Assembly: GCA_021845555.1 (NCBI GenBank) | Contig: JAJZVS010000108.1 | Location: 1-10,328 of the forward strand | Direction of reading: 5' to 3' | DNA length: 10,328 nucleotides | Source: Pseudomonadota bacterium | GTDB lineage: Bacteria; Pseudomonadota; Alphaproteobacteria; Acetobacterales; Acetobacteraceae | Shown: piece after piece, positions 1 to 6,149 of the stretch | Numbering within the stretch: the stretch's first letter is position 1 | Layout: each line of letters opens with the position of its first letter | The notes under the pieces: generated by a model | The model's input: only the letters and a program-made list of their open reading frames with translations | Told to the model about the DNA's origin: nothing | The model's database searches: none | Position numbers and translations under genes: made by a program

Positions 1-83
1 GCCATGCCGACGGAACTGGCGATCCAGTGGGTGGAGGCGACGACGCCGAACGTGCCGGCGATTTCGGGGCGGGTGGTGAACAT
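1..83 (-). CDS. Gamma-glutamyltransferase family protein, 5' end only (cut by window edge)
   Basis: The minus strand reads from an ATG at 83 off the left edge, giving 27 complete codons beginning MFTTRPEIAGTFGVV and containing STHWIASS-VGMA. I recognise this as the N-terminus of cytosolic-type alphaproteobacterial gamma-glutamyltransferase-family proteins (Ntn hydrolases that transfer or hydrolyse gamma-glutamyl groups), in which the stretch just before the GGNAFDAA block reads much like this. There is no signal peptide, as in that subgroup. A weak Shine-Dalgarno GAAGG lies 7 nt upstream of the ATG. The catalytic Thr and the rest of the enzyme lie outside the window, so activity and substrate cannot be judged. 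The call rests on a short but characteristic N-terminus recalled from the family. Confidence 0.72.
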   Translation of the reverse strand, partial: MFTTRPEIAGTFGVVASTHWIASSVGM

Positions 84-111
84 GGGTGGGCCTTCGCTGC
101 GGGGGATCGGC

Positions 112-140
112 AGCGTAGGGGGCGAGGGCGGGGTGGTCCA
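112..140 (-). promoter_or_regulatory. Candidate sigma70-type promoter for the gamma-glutamyltransferase-family gene
   Basis: Read on the minus strand, TGGACC (135-140) and TACGCT (112-117) are separated by 17 bp. The -35 matches TTGACA at 4 of 6 positions. The -10 keeps the three most conserved TATAAT positions (T1, A2, T6) but only 3 of 6 overall. Transcription would start near 105, leaving a leader of about 22 nt before the ATG at 83. In GC-rich DNA such matches can arise by chance, so this is only a candidate. Confidence 0.25.
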
Positions 141-217
141 GGCGCGTGGCGCGGGTTCCGGGCGTGGCGTGACGTCCGCCGGGAAGACGCCGCCGCCTCA
201 TGTTGTGCCCGTCGCCG

Positions 218-322
218 AAAGCGGCTGGCGCGCGCCGCCGCGGACTCGGAGGCCTCGATATCGCGCCAGATGCGCCGGAGATCCCGGACCGCGCGCGCCG
301 TCAGATCAACGCGGTATGTTAT
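218..322 (-). pseudogene. ParE/RelE-type toxin remnant, start codon lost and 3' part missing
   Basis: Downstream of and overlapping the antitoxin, in the +1 frame, the minus strand encodes I-T-Y-R-V-D-L-T-A-R-A-V-R-D-L-R-R-I-W, then RDIEASESAAARASRF. This resembles the first ~35 residues of ParE/RelE ribonuclease or gyrase toxins of type II toxin-antitoxin pairs, which often begin MxYRVxLTxRAxRDL. The position is right for a toxin partner, overlapping the antitoxin's last codons. However, the expected ATG is ATA (320-322), and after the RASRF segment the frame becomes a low-complexity Arg/Ala/Pro stretch with none of the conserved C-terminal ParE features (a Tyr- and Val-rich strand followed by an xRHG-like ending). 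A full family member has about 90-100 residues. An in-frame CTG at codon 7 could in principle start translation, but the missing C-terminal two thirds argue for a dead gene. Confidence 0.5.
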
Positions 323-593
323 GCTCGGCGCGAATCTCGTCGAGGACCTCACGCGCCGGGCGGGTGCGGCCCGCCGCCATATCCTCCAGCCCCTGCCGGA
401 TGCCCTCGGCGGCGCTGGCCTCTGCCGCCAGGTCGAGCAGGCGCTGGTACGCTTCGGCATCCTGCACGACGGCGGCGGCCTTCCCGTTCACCGTCAGGAT
501 CACGGGGCGCCCGGTTTCCCGCAGGTGCCGCATGAACGCCGCCGAGTGATTGCGGAATTCGGTCATCGGCTGGATGTCCTTGGTGATGTCCAT
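306..593 (-). CDS. Type II antitoxin, Phd/YefM family (prevent-host-death)
   Basis: A 95-residue protein starting MDITKDIQPMTEF, with the family's compact DNA-binding and dimerising N-terminal domain (about 1-52: strand-helix-helix, then RPVILTVNGKAAAVVQDAEAYQ, the typical beta hairpin and helix). A charged C-terminal helix (about 60-95: EGIRQGLEDMAAGRTRP, AREVLDEIRAE) would thread around the partner toxin. The length is full for the family. The ATG at 593 has a GGAGG 10 nt upstream (604-608), and the first residues match the usual family N-terminus, which favours it over Met10. Its job would be to neutralise a ParE/RelE toxin and repress its own promoter. The adjacent toxin frame is broken, so this antitoxin appears orphaned. 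A candidate operator lies at 618-635. Confidence 0.88.
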   Translation of the reverse strand: MDITKDIQPMTEFRNHSAAFMRHLRETGRPVILTVNGKAAAVVQDAEAYQRLLDLAAEASAAEGIRQGLEDMAAGRTRPAREVLDEIRAEHNIPR

Positions 594-617
594 CGGCGAT
601 GCGCCTCCGAATTCCAG

Positions 618-635
618 AGTACCTCATTCAGTACT
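618..635. promoter_or_regulatory. Candidate antitoxin operator (inverted repeat)
   Basis: AGTAC, an 8-bp spacer and GTACT form a perfect 5-bp inverted repeat 25-42 bp upstream of the antitoxin ATG, in a locally AT-richer pocket. A possible -10 element (GATAGT, minus strand) overlaps its far arm. Phd/YefM antitoxins autorepress by binding short palindromes at this position, so the location fits. The repeat is short, and binding by this antitoxin is inference. Confidence 0.35.
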
Positions 636-811
636 ATCACGGGCGAAGGGGTCGGCAAAGCGGTGACGCGCGGCTGATCGGCGGCGGCCTGGATAGATGG
701 GCGCCGGCGGGCCCGCGAGATCCGATGGTCGGGCGGTCGGAGGAGGCGCCGGGCGAACGTGTCCGTTCGGTGATGTCCCGATGGCGGGCGCCGCTCCCGG
801 CACCGACCCCC

Positions 812-839
812 GCGACACATCCCGCCGCTCGGCTATAAG
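812..839 (+). promoter_or_regulatory. Candidate promoter of the binding protein-LLM oxidoreductase unit
   Basis: GCGACA (812-817, 4 of 6 matches to TTGACA) and TATAAG (834-839, 5 of 6 matches to TATAAT) are 16 bp apart. The -10 stands out in very GC-rich surroundings and lies 27 bp before the ATG at 867, leaving room for the strong AGGGGGAG ribosome-binding site at 853-860. The 594-866 gap otherwise shows no gene, only this promoter and the divergent antitoxin control region. Confidence 0.45.
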
Positions 840-866
840 GGGGCCAGCACCCAGGGGGAGACGTCA

Positions 867-1976
867 ATGCACATCGGGGTTCGGCCCTTGCTGGCCTTCG
901 CGCTGCTCGCGCTGGGGTCCGGCCTCGCCGTCGCCGCGCCGGCTCCCTCGCCGTCTCCCCCGGGGGCTCCGGCCGCTGTCGCGCCCGCCGCCAACGCGCT
1001 GGCGGCCCCTGCGGCCAAGCCGCCCGCCGCGCCGATGGCGATGCCGCATCCGCTCAAGCCGCTGTCCGTCATCACCTTCGCCGGCGGCACCAACCTGCCG
1101 CTCTGGGTCGCCGAGCGGCAGGGGTTCTTCGCCAAGCAGGGGCTCGAGGTTCGCACCACCTTCACCCCCGGCTCGATCTACCAGATGTCGAACCTGATCG
1201 CCGGCACCTACGACATCGCCATGACCGCGCTCGACAACGTGGTCGCCTACGACGAGGGCCAGGGCGAGTGGCCGGTGCCGCCGAATCCCGACCTCGTCGC
1301 GGTGCTGGGGGCGGACGATTATTTCCTCTCGCTGGTCACGCAGAAGCCGTACACCACCTTCGCCAGCCTGCGCGGCAAGACGCTGTCGGTCGATGCGCTG
1401 ACCACCGGCTTCGCGTTCGTTCTGGAGGAATTGCTACAGAAGCACGGGATTGCGCCCGCCCAGGTGCATTTCGTGAAGAAGGGCGGCGTGCTCTACCGCT
1501 ACCTCGACATGCTGAAGAACAAGGAAGACGCCGGCACGATCCAGATCACCCCGTTCGATCTGATGAGCCAGGCGCACGGGATGAACGTGCTGGCGCGGGT
1601 GCGCACGGCGCTCGGTCCCTATCAGGGGGAGGTGGCGGCGGTGCGGCGGGCCTGGGCGGTGACCCATCGCGAGGAGGTGATCGGCTTCATCCGCGCCTAC
1701 AAGCAGGCGATCGCCTGGCTCTACCAGCCCGCCAACCGGGAGGTGGCGGCGGCGATCCTGGTCGCGCACCTGCCGGCGATGACCTTCCCGCTGGCGCGCC
1801 AGACGCTGGCGATCTTCCTCGCGCCGAAGGGCGGTTTCTACCGCGACTCCGAGCCCGATATGCCCGGGATCGCGCGCGTGCTGGCGCTGCGCACGAAATA
1901 CGGCACGCCACACAAGGTGCTGGATAATCCGATGAAATACGTCGATCTTTCCTATCTCAACGCGGCGGCGCACTGA
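867..1976 (+). CDS. ABC transporter substrate-binding protein, NMT1/THI5 (SsuA-like) family
   Basis: A 369-residue exported protein. Residues 1-23 form a signal peptide with hydrophobic core LLAFALLALGSGL and a probable cut after AVA. An unusual Pro/Ala-rich tether follows (about 24-62), then the periplasmic-binding fold. The typical family opening is clear: LSVITFAGGTNLPLWVAERQGFF (written as parts LSVITFAGGTN and LPLWVAERQGFF, about 66-89), then PGSIYQMSNLIAGTYDIA and the DNVVAYDEGQGE region (to about 134). Family members capture sulfonates, thiamine precursors or other small organics in the periplasm for an ABC permease. The ligand here cannot be told. The ATG has AGGGGGAG 6 nt upstream. 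The gene is followed after 14 bp by an LLM flavin oxidoreductase, suggesting one transcript and a shared substrate pathway. No permease or ATPase gene is next to it, so it may serve a distant transporter or have a sensing role. Confidence 0.85.
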   Translation: MHIGVRPLLAFALLALGSGLAVAAPAPSPSPPGAPAAVAPAANALAAPAAKPPAAPMAMPHPLKPLSVITFAGGTNLPLWVAERQGFFAKQGLEVRTTFTPGSIYQMSNLIAGTYDIAMTALDNVVAYDEGQGEWPVPPNPDLVAVLGADDYFLSLVTQKPYTTFASLRGKTLSVDALTTGFAFVLEELLQKHGIAPAQVHFVKKGGVLYRYLDMLKNKEDAGTIQITPFDLMSQAHGMNVLARVRTALGPYQGEVAAVRRAWAVTHREEVIGFIRAYKQAIAWLYQPANREVAAAILVAHLPAMTFPLARQTLAIFLAPKGGFYRDSEPDMPGIARVLALRTKYGTPHKVLDNPMKYVDLSYLNAAAH

Positions 1977-1990
1977 AACGGGAGACGGCC

Positions 1991-3058
1991 ATGGATTTCG
2001 GTATCGCGATCCCCAGCGCGGCGGACTCCTGGAAGCTGGCCCAGCGGGCCGAGGAGGCCGGCTTCACGCACGCCTGGTTCTACGACACGCAGATGCTCTG
2101 CGCCGACGTGTTCGTCGCCATGGCCGCGGCGGCGGTGCAGACGCGGCGCATCCGCCTCGGCACCGGGGTGCTGATCCCGTCCAACCGGATCGCGCCCGTC
2201 ACCGCCGGGGCCTTCGCCTCGCTCAACGCGCTGGCGCCGGGGCGGATCGATTTCGGCGTCGGCACCGGCTTCACCGGGCGGCGGGCGATGGGCTGGGGGG
2301 CGATGAAGCTCGCCGACATGGCACGCTACATCGACCAGGTGATGGGGCTGCTGGCCAACCGCACCGTCGATCTCGCCATGGAGGGGGAACGCCATCCGAT
2401 CCGCTTCCTCAACCCCGAGCTCGGCCTCATCAACACGCGCGACCCGGTGCGGCTGCATGTCTCGGCCTATGGGCCGCGCTCGCGCGCGCTGACCGCGAAG
2501 CTGGGCGCCGGCTGGCTGAACTTCATCGGCGTGCCGGACTCGGGGACCGCGGAACTCGCGGCGATGCAGGCGGAATGGGCCAGCGCGGGGCACGCGGCGG
2601 CGGCGCTGGAGGCCACCGCCTTCGCGCTCGGCTGCGTGCTGGCCGACGGCGAGCCGTTCGATTCCCCGCGCGCGATGGACCAGGCCGGGCCTCGCGCCGC
2701 GGTGCTGCTGCACCGCGCGGCCGATGAGGCGCTGGCCGGCCTGCCGAACACGTCGAAAGTGCCCGAGGCGGTGGCGGCCGAGGTGGCGGGCTACGTCGCC
2801 CTGGCGCAGCGGTTCGAACCGGCGGAGGCGCGGTACATGGAAAACCACCGCGGCCACCTGCTGTTCGTGAAGCCGCAGGAGCGGCCGTTCGTCACCGCCG
2901 AGCTGATCCGCCGCACCACCTTCACCGGCACGGAAGCGGTGCTGAAGGACCGCATCGGGGCGCTGCGCGACGCCGGCTACGGCCAGTTCGTGATCCAGAT
3001 CGTGCCGGGCCAGGAATCGGCCTTCGCCGACTGGGCGCGGATCAAGCGGGCGTTCTGA
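1991..3058 (+). CDS. LLM class flavin-dependent oxidoreductase (luciferase-like)
   Basis: A 355-residue TIM-barrel enzyme of the bacterial luciferase-like family, which uses FMN or F420 for monooxygenation, hydride transfer or oxidation of small organic substrates in the cytoplasm. Family features are the first strand MDFGIAIPS, the AQRAEEAGFTHAWFYD helix-strand (17-32), RIRLGTGVLIPSN (54-65) and the cofactor-region loop GVGTGFTGRRAMG (89-101). A typical C-terminal segment TGTEAVLKDRIGALRDAGYGQFVI supports full length. The ATG is preceded by GGGAGA (1980-1985), and the 14-bp gap after the binding-protein gene implies co-transcription. The pairing is reminiscent of SsuA-SsuD alkanesulfonate loci, but the reducing partner, permease and ATPase of such loci are absent here, so desulfonation is only one possibility. 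The closest subgroup looks like F420/5,10-methylene-tetrahydromethanopterin-reductase-like LLM proteins. The 3' end converges on comEC with a 12-bp gap and no visible terminator. Confidence 0.85.
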   Translation: MDFGIAIPSAADSWKLAQRAEEAGFTHAWFYDTQMLCADVFVAMAAAAVQTRRIRLGTGVLIPSNRIAPVTAGAFASLNALAPGRIDFGVGTGFTGRRAMGWGAMKLADMARYIDQVMGLLANRTVDLAMEGERHPIRFLNPELGLINTRDPVRLHVSAYGPRSRALTAKLGAGWLNFIGVPDSGTAELAAMQAEWASAGHAAAALEATAFALGCVLADGEPFDSPRAMDQAGPRAAVLLHRAADEALAGLPNTSKVPEAVAAEVAGYVALAQRFEPAEARYMENHRGHLLFVKPQERPFVTAELIRRTTFTGTEAVLKDRIGALRDAGYGQFVIQIVPGQESAFADWARIKRAF

Positions 3059-3070
3059 GCGCGGCTGTCG

Positions 3071-5239
3071 TCACGGACCGGCGGGGGCGAAGGGCAGGTC
3101 GATGCGCCGCCGCGGCCAAGCCGGCGCCGCCGGGGTGACCCAGGGGCGGTCGCCGCGCGTGCCGCGGTCGCTGCGCAGCCGCACGCGGTGGTGCCCGAGC
3201 CAGACCGCGATCGCACCCGCGCGACGGACCATCGCGCGGTCGATCACCAGCGGCGCGGGACAGGCGGCCCGGCGCGTTCCCCCCGCCTCCGTCCGCACCG
3301 TCCCACTCGGGCGCGCCAGCACCGTCACCACCACCGCGACGCAGGGAACATCCTGGCCCGGCCGGGCGGCGATCCGCGCCAGCCGGCCGCCGGAACCCTG
3401 CGCCAGCCAGGCGGCCTGCGCGCCAGGGCGCGGGCGCAGCAGGCAGCCCGCCGCGCCGCAGCGGATCGGCGCCGCCGCCTCGCGCGGCGTGTCGTCCCAC
3501 GGCATCGGCCGCGGCGTGGCGCCCGCCCAATAGTTCCGCCAGGCGTCCAGCGTGAAGCGCGACGCCCCGCGCCCTCGTGCGATCACCATGTCCTCCCCGA
3601 CCCGCGCCGCCACCAGATGCGCGTCGGCCGCCACCAGCAGATCCGCCGGCCGCGTCAGCACCGGCGAGGCGGCCCCGAGCGCGATTGCCGCGATTCCCGC
3701 CAGCCGCCAGCGTCCCCGCCACAGCCCGAGCCAGGCGATGCCCAGGCTCAGCACCGCCAGCCCCCAGCCCGGCATCGGCGGCACCCCCACCACCGCCAGC
3801 GGCAGCGCCGCGGTGGTGCGCGCCACCCACAGGATCGCCCCGATCCCCCAGCCCATCGGCGCCAGCGCCAACCCCTGCGCGCCGAGCGGCATCAGCGCCA
3901 GCGCGACCAGCCCCGCCGGCATCACCCACAGCGCGGTCAGCGGCACCGCGAGCATGTTCGCCGGCACGAAATAGAGCTGCACCCGGCCGAAGTGATAGGC
4001 GGCATAAGGCGCCGAGGCGGTGCCGGCGAGCAGGCTGGTCAGCGCCAGCGCCGCCAGATGCAGCCCCGCCCGCCGCCACCAGGCGCCGTCGCCGCGCAGC
4101 CGGTGCAGCCAGGGGCGCAGCGCCTCGTAGCCGGCGATCAGCGCCAGCACGGCGGAGAAGCTCATCTGGAACGAGACGCCCGGCACCTCCTGCGGCGCCA
4201 GCAGGATCAGCACCGCGGCGGCCAGCGCGAGACCCCGCAGCGAGAGCGCCGGCCGGCCCGCCAGCACCGCCAGGGTGAACAGGCAGGCCATCGCGAAGCT
4301 GCGCTCGATCGGCACGTGCATGCCGGTGAGCAGCATGTAGCCCCCGCCGGCAGCCAGTGCGGCCAGCGCCGCCACCGGCTTGGTCGGCCAATGGAGCGCG
4401 GTGTATTCGCACAGCGCGAGCAGGGCGCGGACGGCGGCGAACACCAGGCCCATGACGATGCCGATATGCAGCCCCGCCACCGCCAGCAGATGGGCGAGGC
4501 CGGAGGCGCGGAACGCCTCCCGGTCCGGCTCCGGGATCGCGGTCTGGGTGCCGGTGAGCAGGGTGGCGGCGATCGCCCCGCGCGCGCCCGGCAGCGCGGC
4601 GCGGCAGCGCGCGGCGATGGCCTCCCGCAGGTGCTCGACCCAACCGGCGATGCCGCGCGGCGGATGGTGCGCAAGCCGCGCGACCGGGCCGATGGCAAAC
4701 CCGTAGCCGGCGAGATCGGCGAAAAACGCGCCGCGCTGGAGGTCCCAGCCGCCCGGATAGGCGGGGGGGGAGGGGGGGCGGACCAGCGCGCGCACGCGGA
4801 TGCGGTCGCCCACCGCCACCGGCGCGGGGTCGCTGTCGCGCAGCCGCAGCCGGATGCGCCGCCCCCGCCGGGGCGGGCCGGTCGCCGGCGCGCCGGCGGT
4901 GGGGCCGAAGCGCAGCCGGCCGAGGGTGACGCGCCGCCCGGTGGGCAGCAGATCGAGCGCCCGCACCGTCCCGGTGACCACGACCGCGCGCCGCGGCAGG
5001 GGTTCGAGCGGCAGGGCTCGGGCGGTCCCGACCTGCGCGGCGGCAAAGCCGATCCCGCCGGCGGCGAGCAGGGCCAGCGCGCCGCGCGCCCGCCCGAGCG
5101 GGGCGAAGGCGGCGAGCAGCGCCGGGCCGGCCACGGCGGCGCCGGCCCAGAACGGCGGTTCCGTGCGCAGCGCGAAATAGAGCAGCACGCCGGTCCCCAT
5201 GGCGACCGGGAGCCAGAGCACCAGGCGGGTCTGCGACAC
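3071..5239 (-). CDS. comEC: ComEC/Rec2 family DNA-uptake channel protein
   Basis: A 722-residue inner-membrane protein of the ComEC/Rec2 family, the channel that carries single-stranded DNA into the cytoplasm during natural transformation. The N-terminus has hydrophobic segments (about 7-70), followed by a soluble OB-like/DUF4131 region (about 85-195) containing the conserved PxAYPGGWD motif. The Competence core then carries the hallmark HLLAVAGLHIGIV (250-262), IERSFAMACLF (311-321), VSFQMSFSAVLALI (355-368) and PANMLAVPL (426-434). Roughly ten membrane segments are apparent up to residue 525. The C-terminal ~190 residues sit where other ComECs carry a metallo-beta-lactamase-like domain, but no HxHxDH metal motif is visible. 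It starts at GTG 5239 with AGGAG 5 nt upstream. It is divergent from lepB. Residues 154-159 are encoded by back-to-back C7 and C8 runs. Two very long open frames in other registers (see rejected items) are by-products of its base composition. Confidence 0.9.
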   Translation of the reverse strand: MSQTRLVLWLPVAMGTGVLLYFALRTEPPFWAGAAVAGPALLAAFAPLGRARGALALLAAGGIGFAAAQVGTARALPLEPLPRRAVVVTGTVRALDLLPTGRRVTLGRLRFGPTAGAPATGPPRRGRRIRLRLRDSDPAPVAVGDRIRVRALVRPPSPPAYPGGWDLQRGAFFADLAGYGFAIGPVARLAHHPPRGIAGWVEHLREAIAARCRAALPGARGAIAATLLTGTQTAIPEPDREAFRASGLAHLLAVAGLHIGIVMGLVFAAVRALLALCEYTALHWPTKPVAALAALAAGGGYMLLTGMHVPIERSFAMACLFTLAVLAGRPALSLRGLALAAAVLILLAPQEVPGVSFQMSFSAVLALIAGYEALRPWLHRLRGDGAWWRRAGLHLAALALTSLLAGTASAPYAAYHFGRVQLYFVPANMLAVPLTALWVMPAGLVALALMPLGAQGLALAPMGWGIGAILWVARTTAALPLAVVGVPPMPGWGLAVLSLGIAWLGLWRGRWRLAGIAAIALGAASPVLTRPADLLVAADAHLVAARVGEDMVIARGRGASRFTLDAWRNYWAGATPRPMPWDDTPREAAAPIRCGAAGCLLRPRPGAQAAWLAQGSGGRLARIAARPGQDVPCVAVVVTVLARPSGTVRTEAGGTRRAACPAPLVIDRAMVRRAGAIAVWLGHHRVRLRSDRGTRGDRPWVTPAAPAWPRRRIDLPFAPAGP
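4763..4778 (-). repeat. Double homopolymer tract (C8 and C7 on the coding strand) within comEC
   Basis: On the plus strand there is a G8 run (4763-4770), one A, and a G7 run (4772-4778). On the coding strand this gives C7-T-C8, coding for Pro-Pro-Ser-Pro-Pro (155-159) just before the conserved YPGG motif. Runs this long are slippage-prone and could also form G-rich secondary structure on the plus strand. The sequence as given keeps comEC in frame. Confidence 0.8.
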
Positions 5240-5330
5240 GGACGCTCCTGCGGGCCAGTCCGCCGGGGCTTAGCGCGGGAGGGTTGCCGTCAGGTGAACG
5301 GGTGGCGGCGGTCGCGCCGCGGCGCCCGGC

Positions 5331-5360
5331 TTGACAGAGCCGCCGGGCATGGGCTTGAAC
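5331..5360 (+). promoter_or_regulatory. Candidate promoter of lepB-rnc-era
   Basis: A perfect TTGACA (5331-5336) is followed after 18 bp by TTGAAC (5355-5360, 3 of 6 matches to TATAAT). Transcription would begin near 5367, giving a leader of about 27 nt to the ATG at 5394. A 6-bp GC hairpin (5305-5310 with 5315-5320) lies just upstream. The perfect -35 is the strong element; the -10 is weak. The 5240-5393 comEC-lepB gap contains nothing else I can support. Confidence 0.45.
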
Positions 5361-5393
5361 CGGGCCCTTCCTCAGCTCCGGACCCTCCCCCGC

Positions 5394-6149
5394 ATGGCCG
5401 CAAGCAAGGCGAAGCGCACGTCCAGCGGCTTGCGCGACAACGTCAAGACCATCTTCTGGGCCGGCCTGATCGCGGTCATCATCCGCACCTTCCTGCTGGA
5501 GCCGTTCAACATTCCCTCGGGCAGCATGATCCCCACCCTGCTGGTGGGCGACTACCTGTTCGTGGAGAAATACAGCTACGGCTACTCGCGCTACTCGTTT
5601 CCTTTCTCGCCCGATCTGTTCTCCGGCCGCATCTTCGGCTCCGTGCCGCACCGCGGCGACGTGATGGTGTTCCGCTATCCGCCGGATCCCTCGATCGACT
5701 ACATCAAGCGGGTGATCGGCCTGCCGGGCGACAAGGTGCAGGTGCAGAACGGCCAGCTTTATATCAACGGCACCGAGGTGCCGCGCACGCCGGACGGCAC
5801 CTTCGTGGACGACGAGAGCGGCATCAGCATGGCGCTGCGCCGCTACCGCGAGGTGCTGCCGGGATCGGACCACGCCGGCCCGGTGACGCACGACATCCTG
5901 AAGGCCACCGACCAGGGCCAGGCCAATAACACCGGCGTCTATACCGTGCCGCCGAACGAGTTGTTCGTGATGGGCGACAATCGTGACAATTCGGCCGACA
6001 GCCGGTTCTGGGGCTTCGTGCCGATGCAGAACCTGGTGGGCAAGGCGGAGTTCATCTTCTTCTCGATCGACGCCCGCGACCCCTGGTGGGCGGTCTGGGA
6101 CTGGCCGTTCGAGATCCGCTGGGGGCGGATCGGCAAGGTGATCCACTGA
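5394..6149 (+). CDS. lepB: Signal peptidase I
   Basis: A 251-residue leader peptidase (S26 family) that cleaves signal peptides from exported proteins at the periplasmic face of the inner membrane. One N-terminal membrane anchor (about 20-35, IFWAGLIAVIIRTFLL) is followed by box B PSGSMIPTL with nucleophile Ser44, then a Tyr-rich family segment (YSYGYSRYSFPFSPDLFSG). The general-base Lys105 lies in DYIKRVIGLPGD, and box E is GDNRDNSADSRFWG (194-207). All catalytic elements are present. I prefer ATG 5394: upstream in-frame TTG 5331 coincides with a perfect TTGACA -35 element, ATG 5349 lies between that box and the proposed -10, and known family members start close to the anchor. The Shine-Dalgarno before 5394 is weak. 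It is the first gene of the lepB-rnc-era unit, and its stop codon overlaps the proposed rnc start. Confidence 0.93.
   Translation: MAASKAKRTSSGLRDNVKTIFWAGLIAVIIRTFLLEPFNIPSGSMIPTLLVGDYLFVEKYSYGYSRYSFPFSPDLFSGRIFGSVPHRGDVMVFRYPPDPSIDYIKRVIGLPGDKVQVQNGQLYINGTEVPRTPDGTFVDDESGISMALRRYREVLPGSDHAGPVTHDILKATDQGQANNTGVYTVPPNELFVMGDNRDNSADSRFWGFVPMQNLVGKAEFIFFSIDARDPWWAVWDWPFEIRWGRIGKVIH

Noticed and set aside
563..838. Several open frames of 64-85 codons in the antitoxin-binding protein gap
   Set aside because: They have no recognisable similarity and Arg/Pro-rich composition, and they overlap the antitoxin start or the promoter region.
5305..5320. 6-bp GC hairpin with a GTCG loop upstream of lepB
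   Set aside because: Short GC stems are frequent at this base composition. There is no T-run, and no gene ends nearby for it to terminate.
3188..5929. Open frame of 913 codons on the plus strand antisense to comEC
   Set aside because: The sequence is Arg/Gln/His-rich shadow coding with no domain, and it enters lepB in the wrong frame. comEC on the other strand carries all family motifs.
6086..6145. GTG start for ribonuclease III giving a 250-residue protein
   Set aside because: The extra 20 residues are a frame-shifted reading of the conserved lepB C-terminus, and a better ribosome-binding site precedes CTG 6146. It remains the fallback if CTG is not used.
3042..6146. Open frame of 1034 codons on the minus strand across comEC and antisense to lepB
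   Set aside because: Its product is low-complexity, rich in Arg/Ala/Gly/His, without recognisable domains. It is explained by stop-codon scarcity in GC-rich DNA opposite and out of phase with clearly recognisable lepB and comEC.
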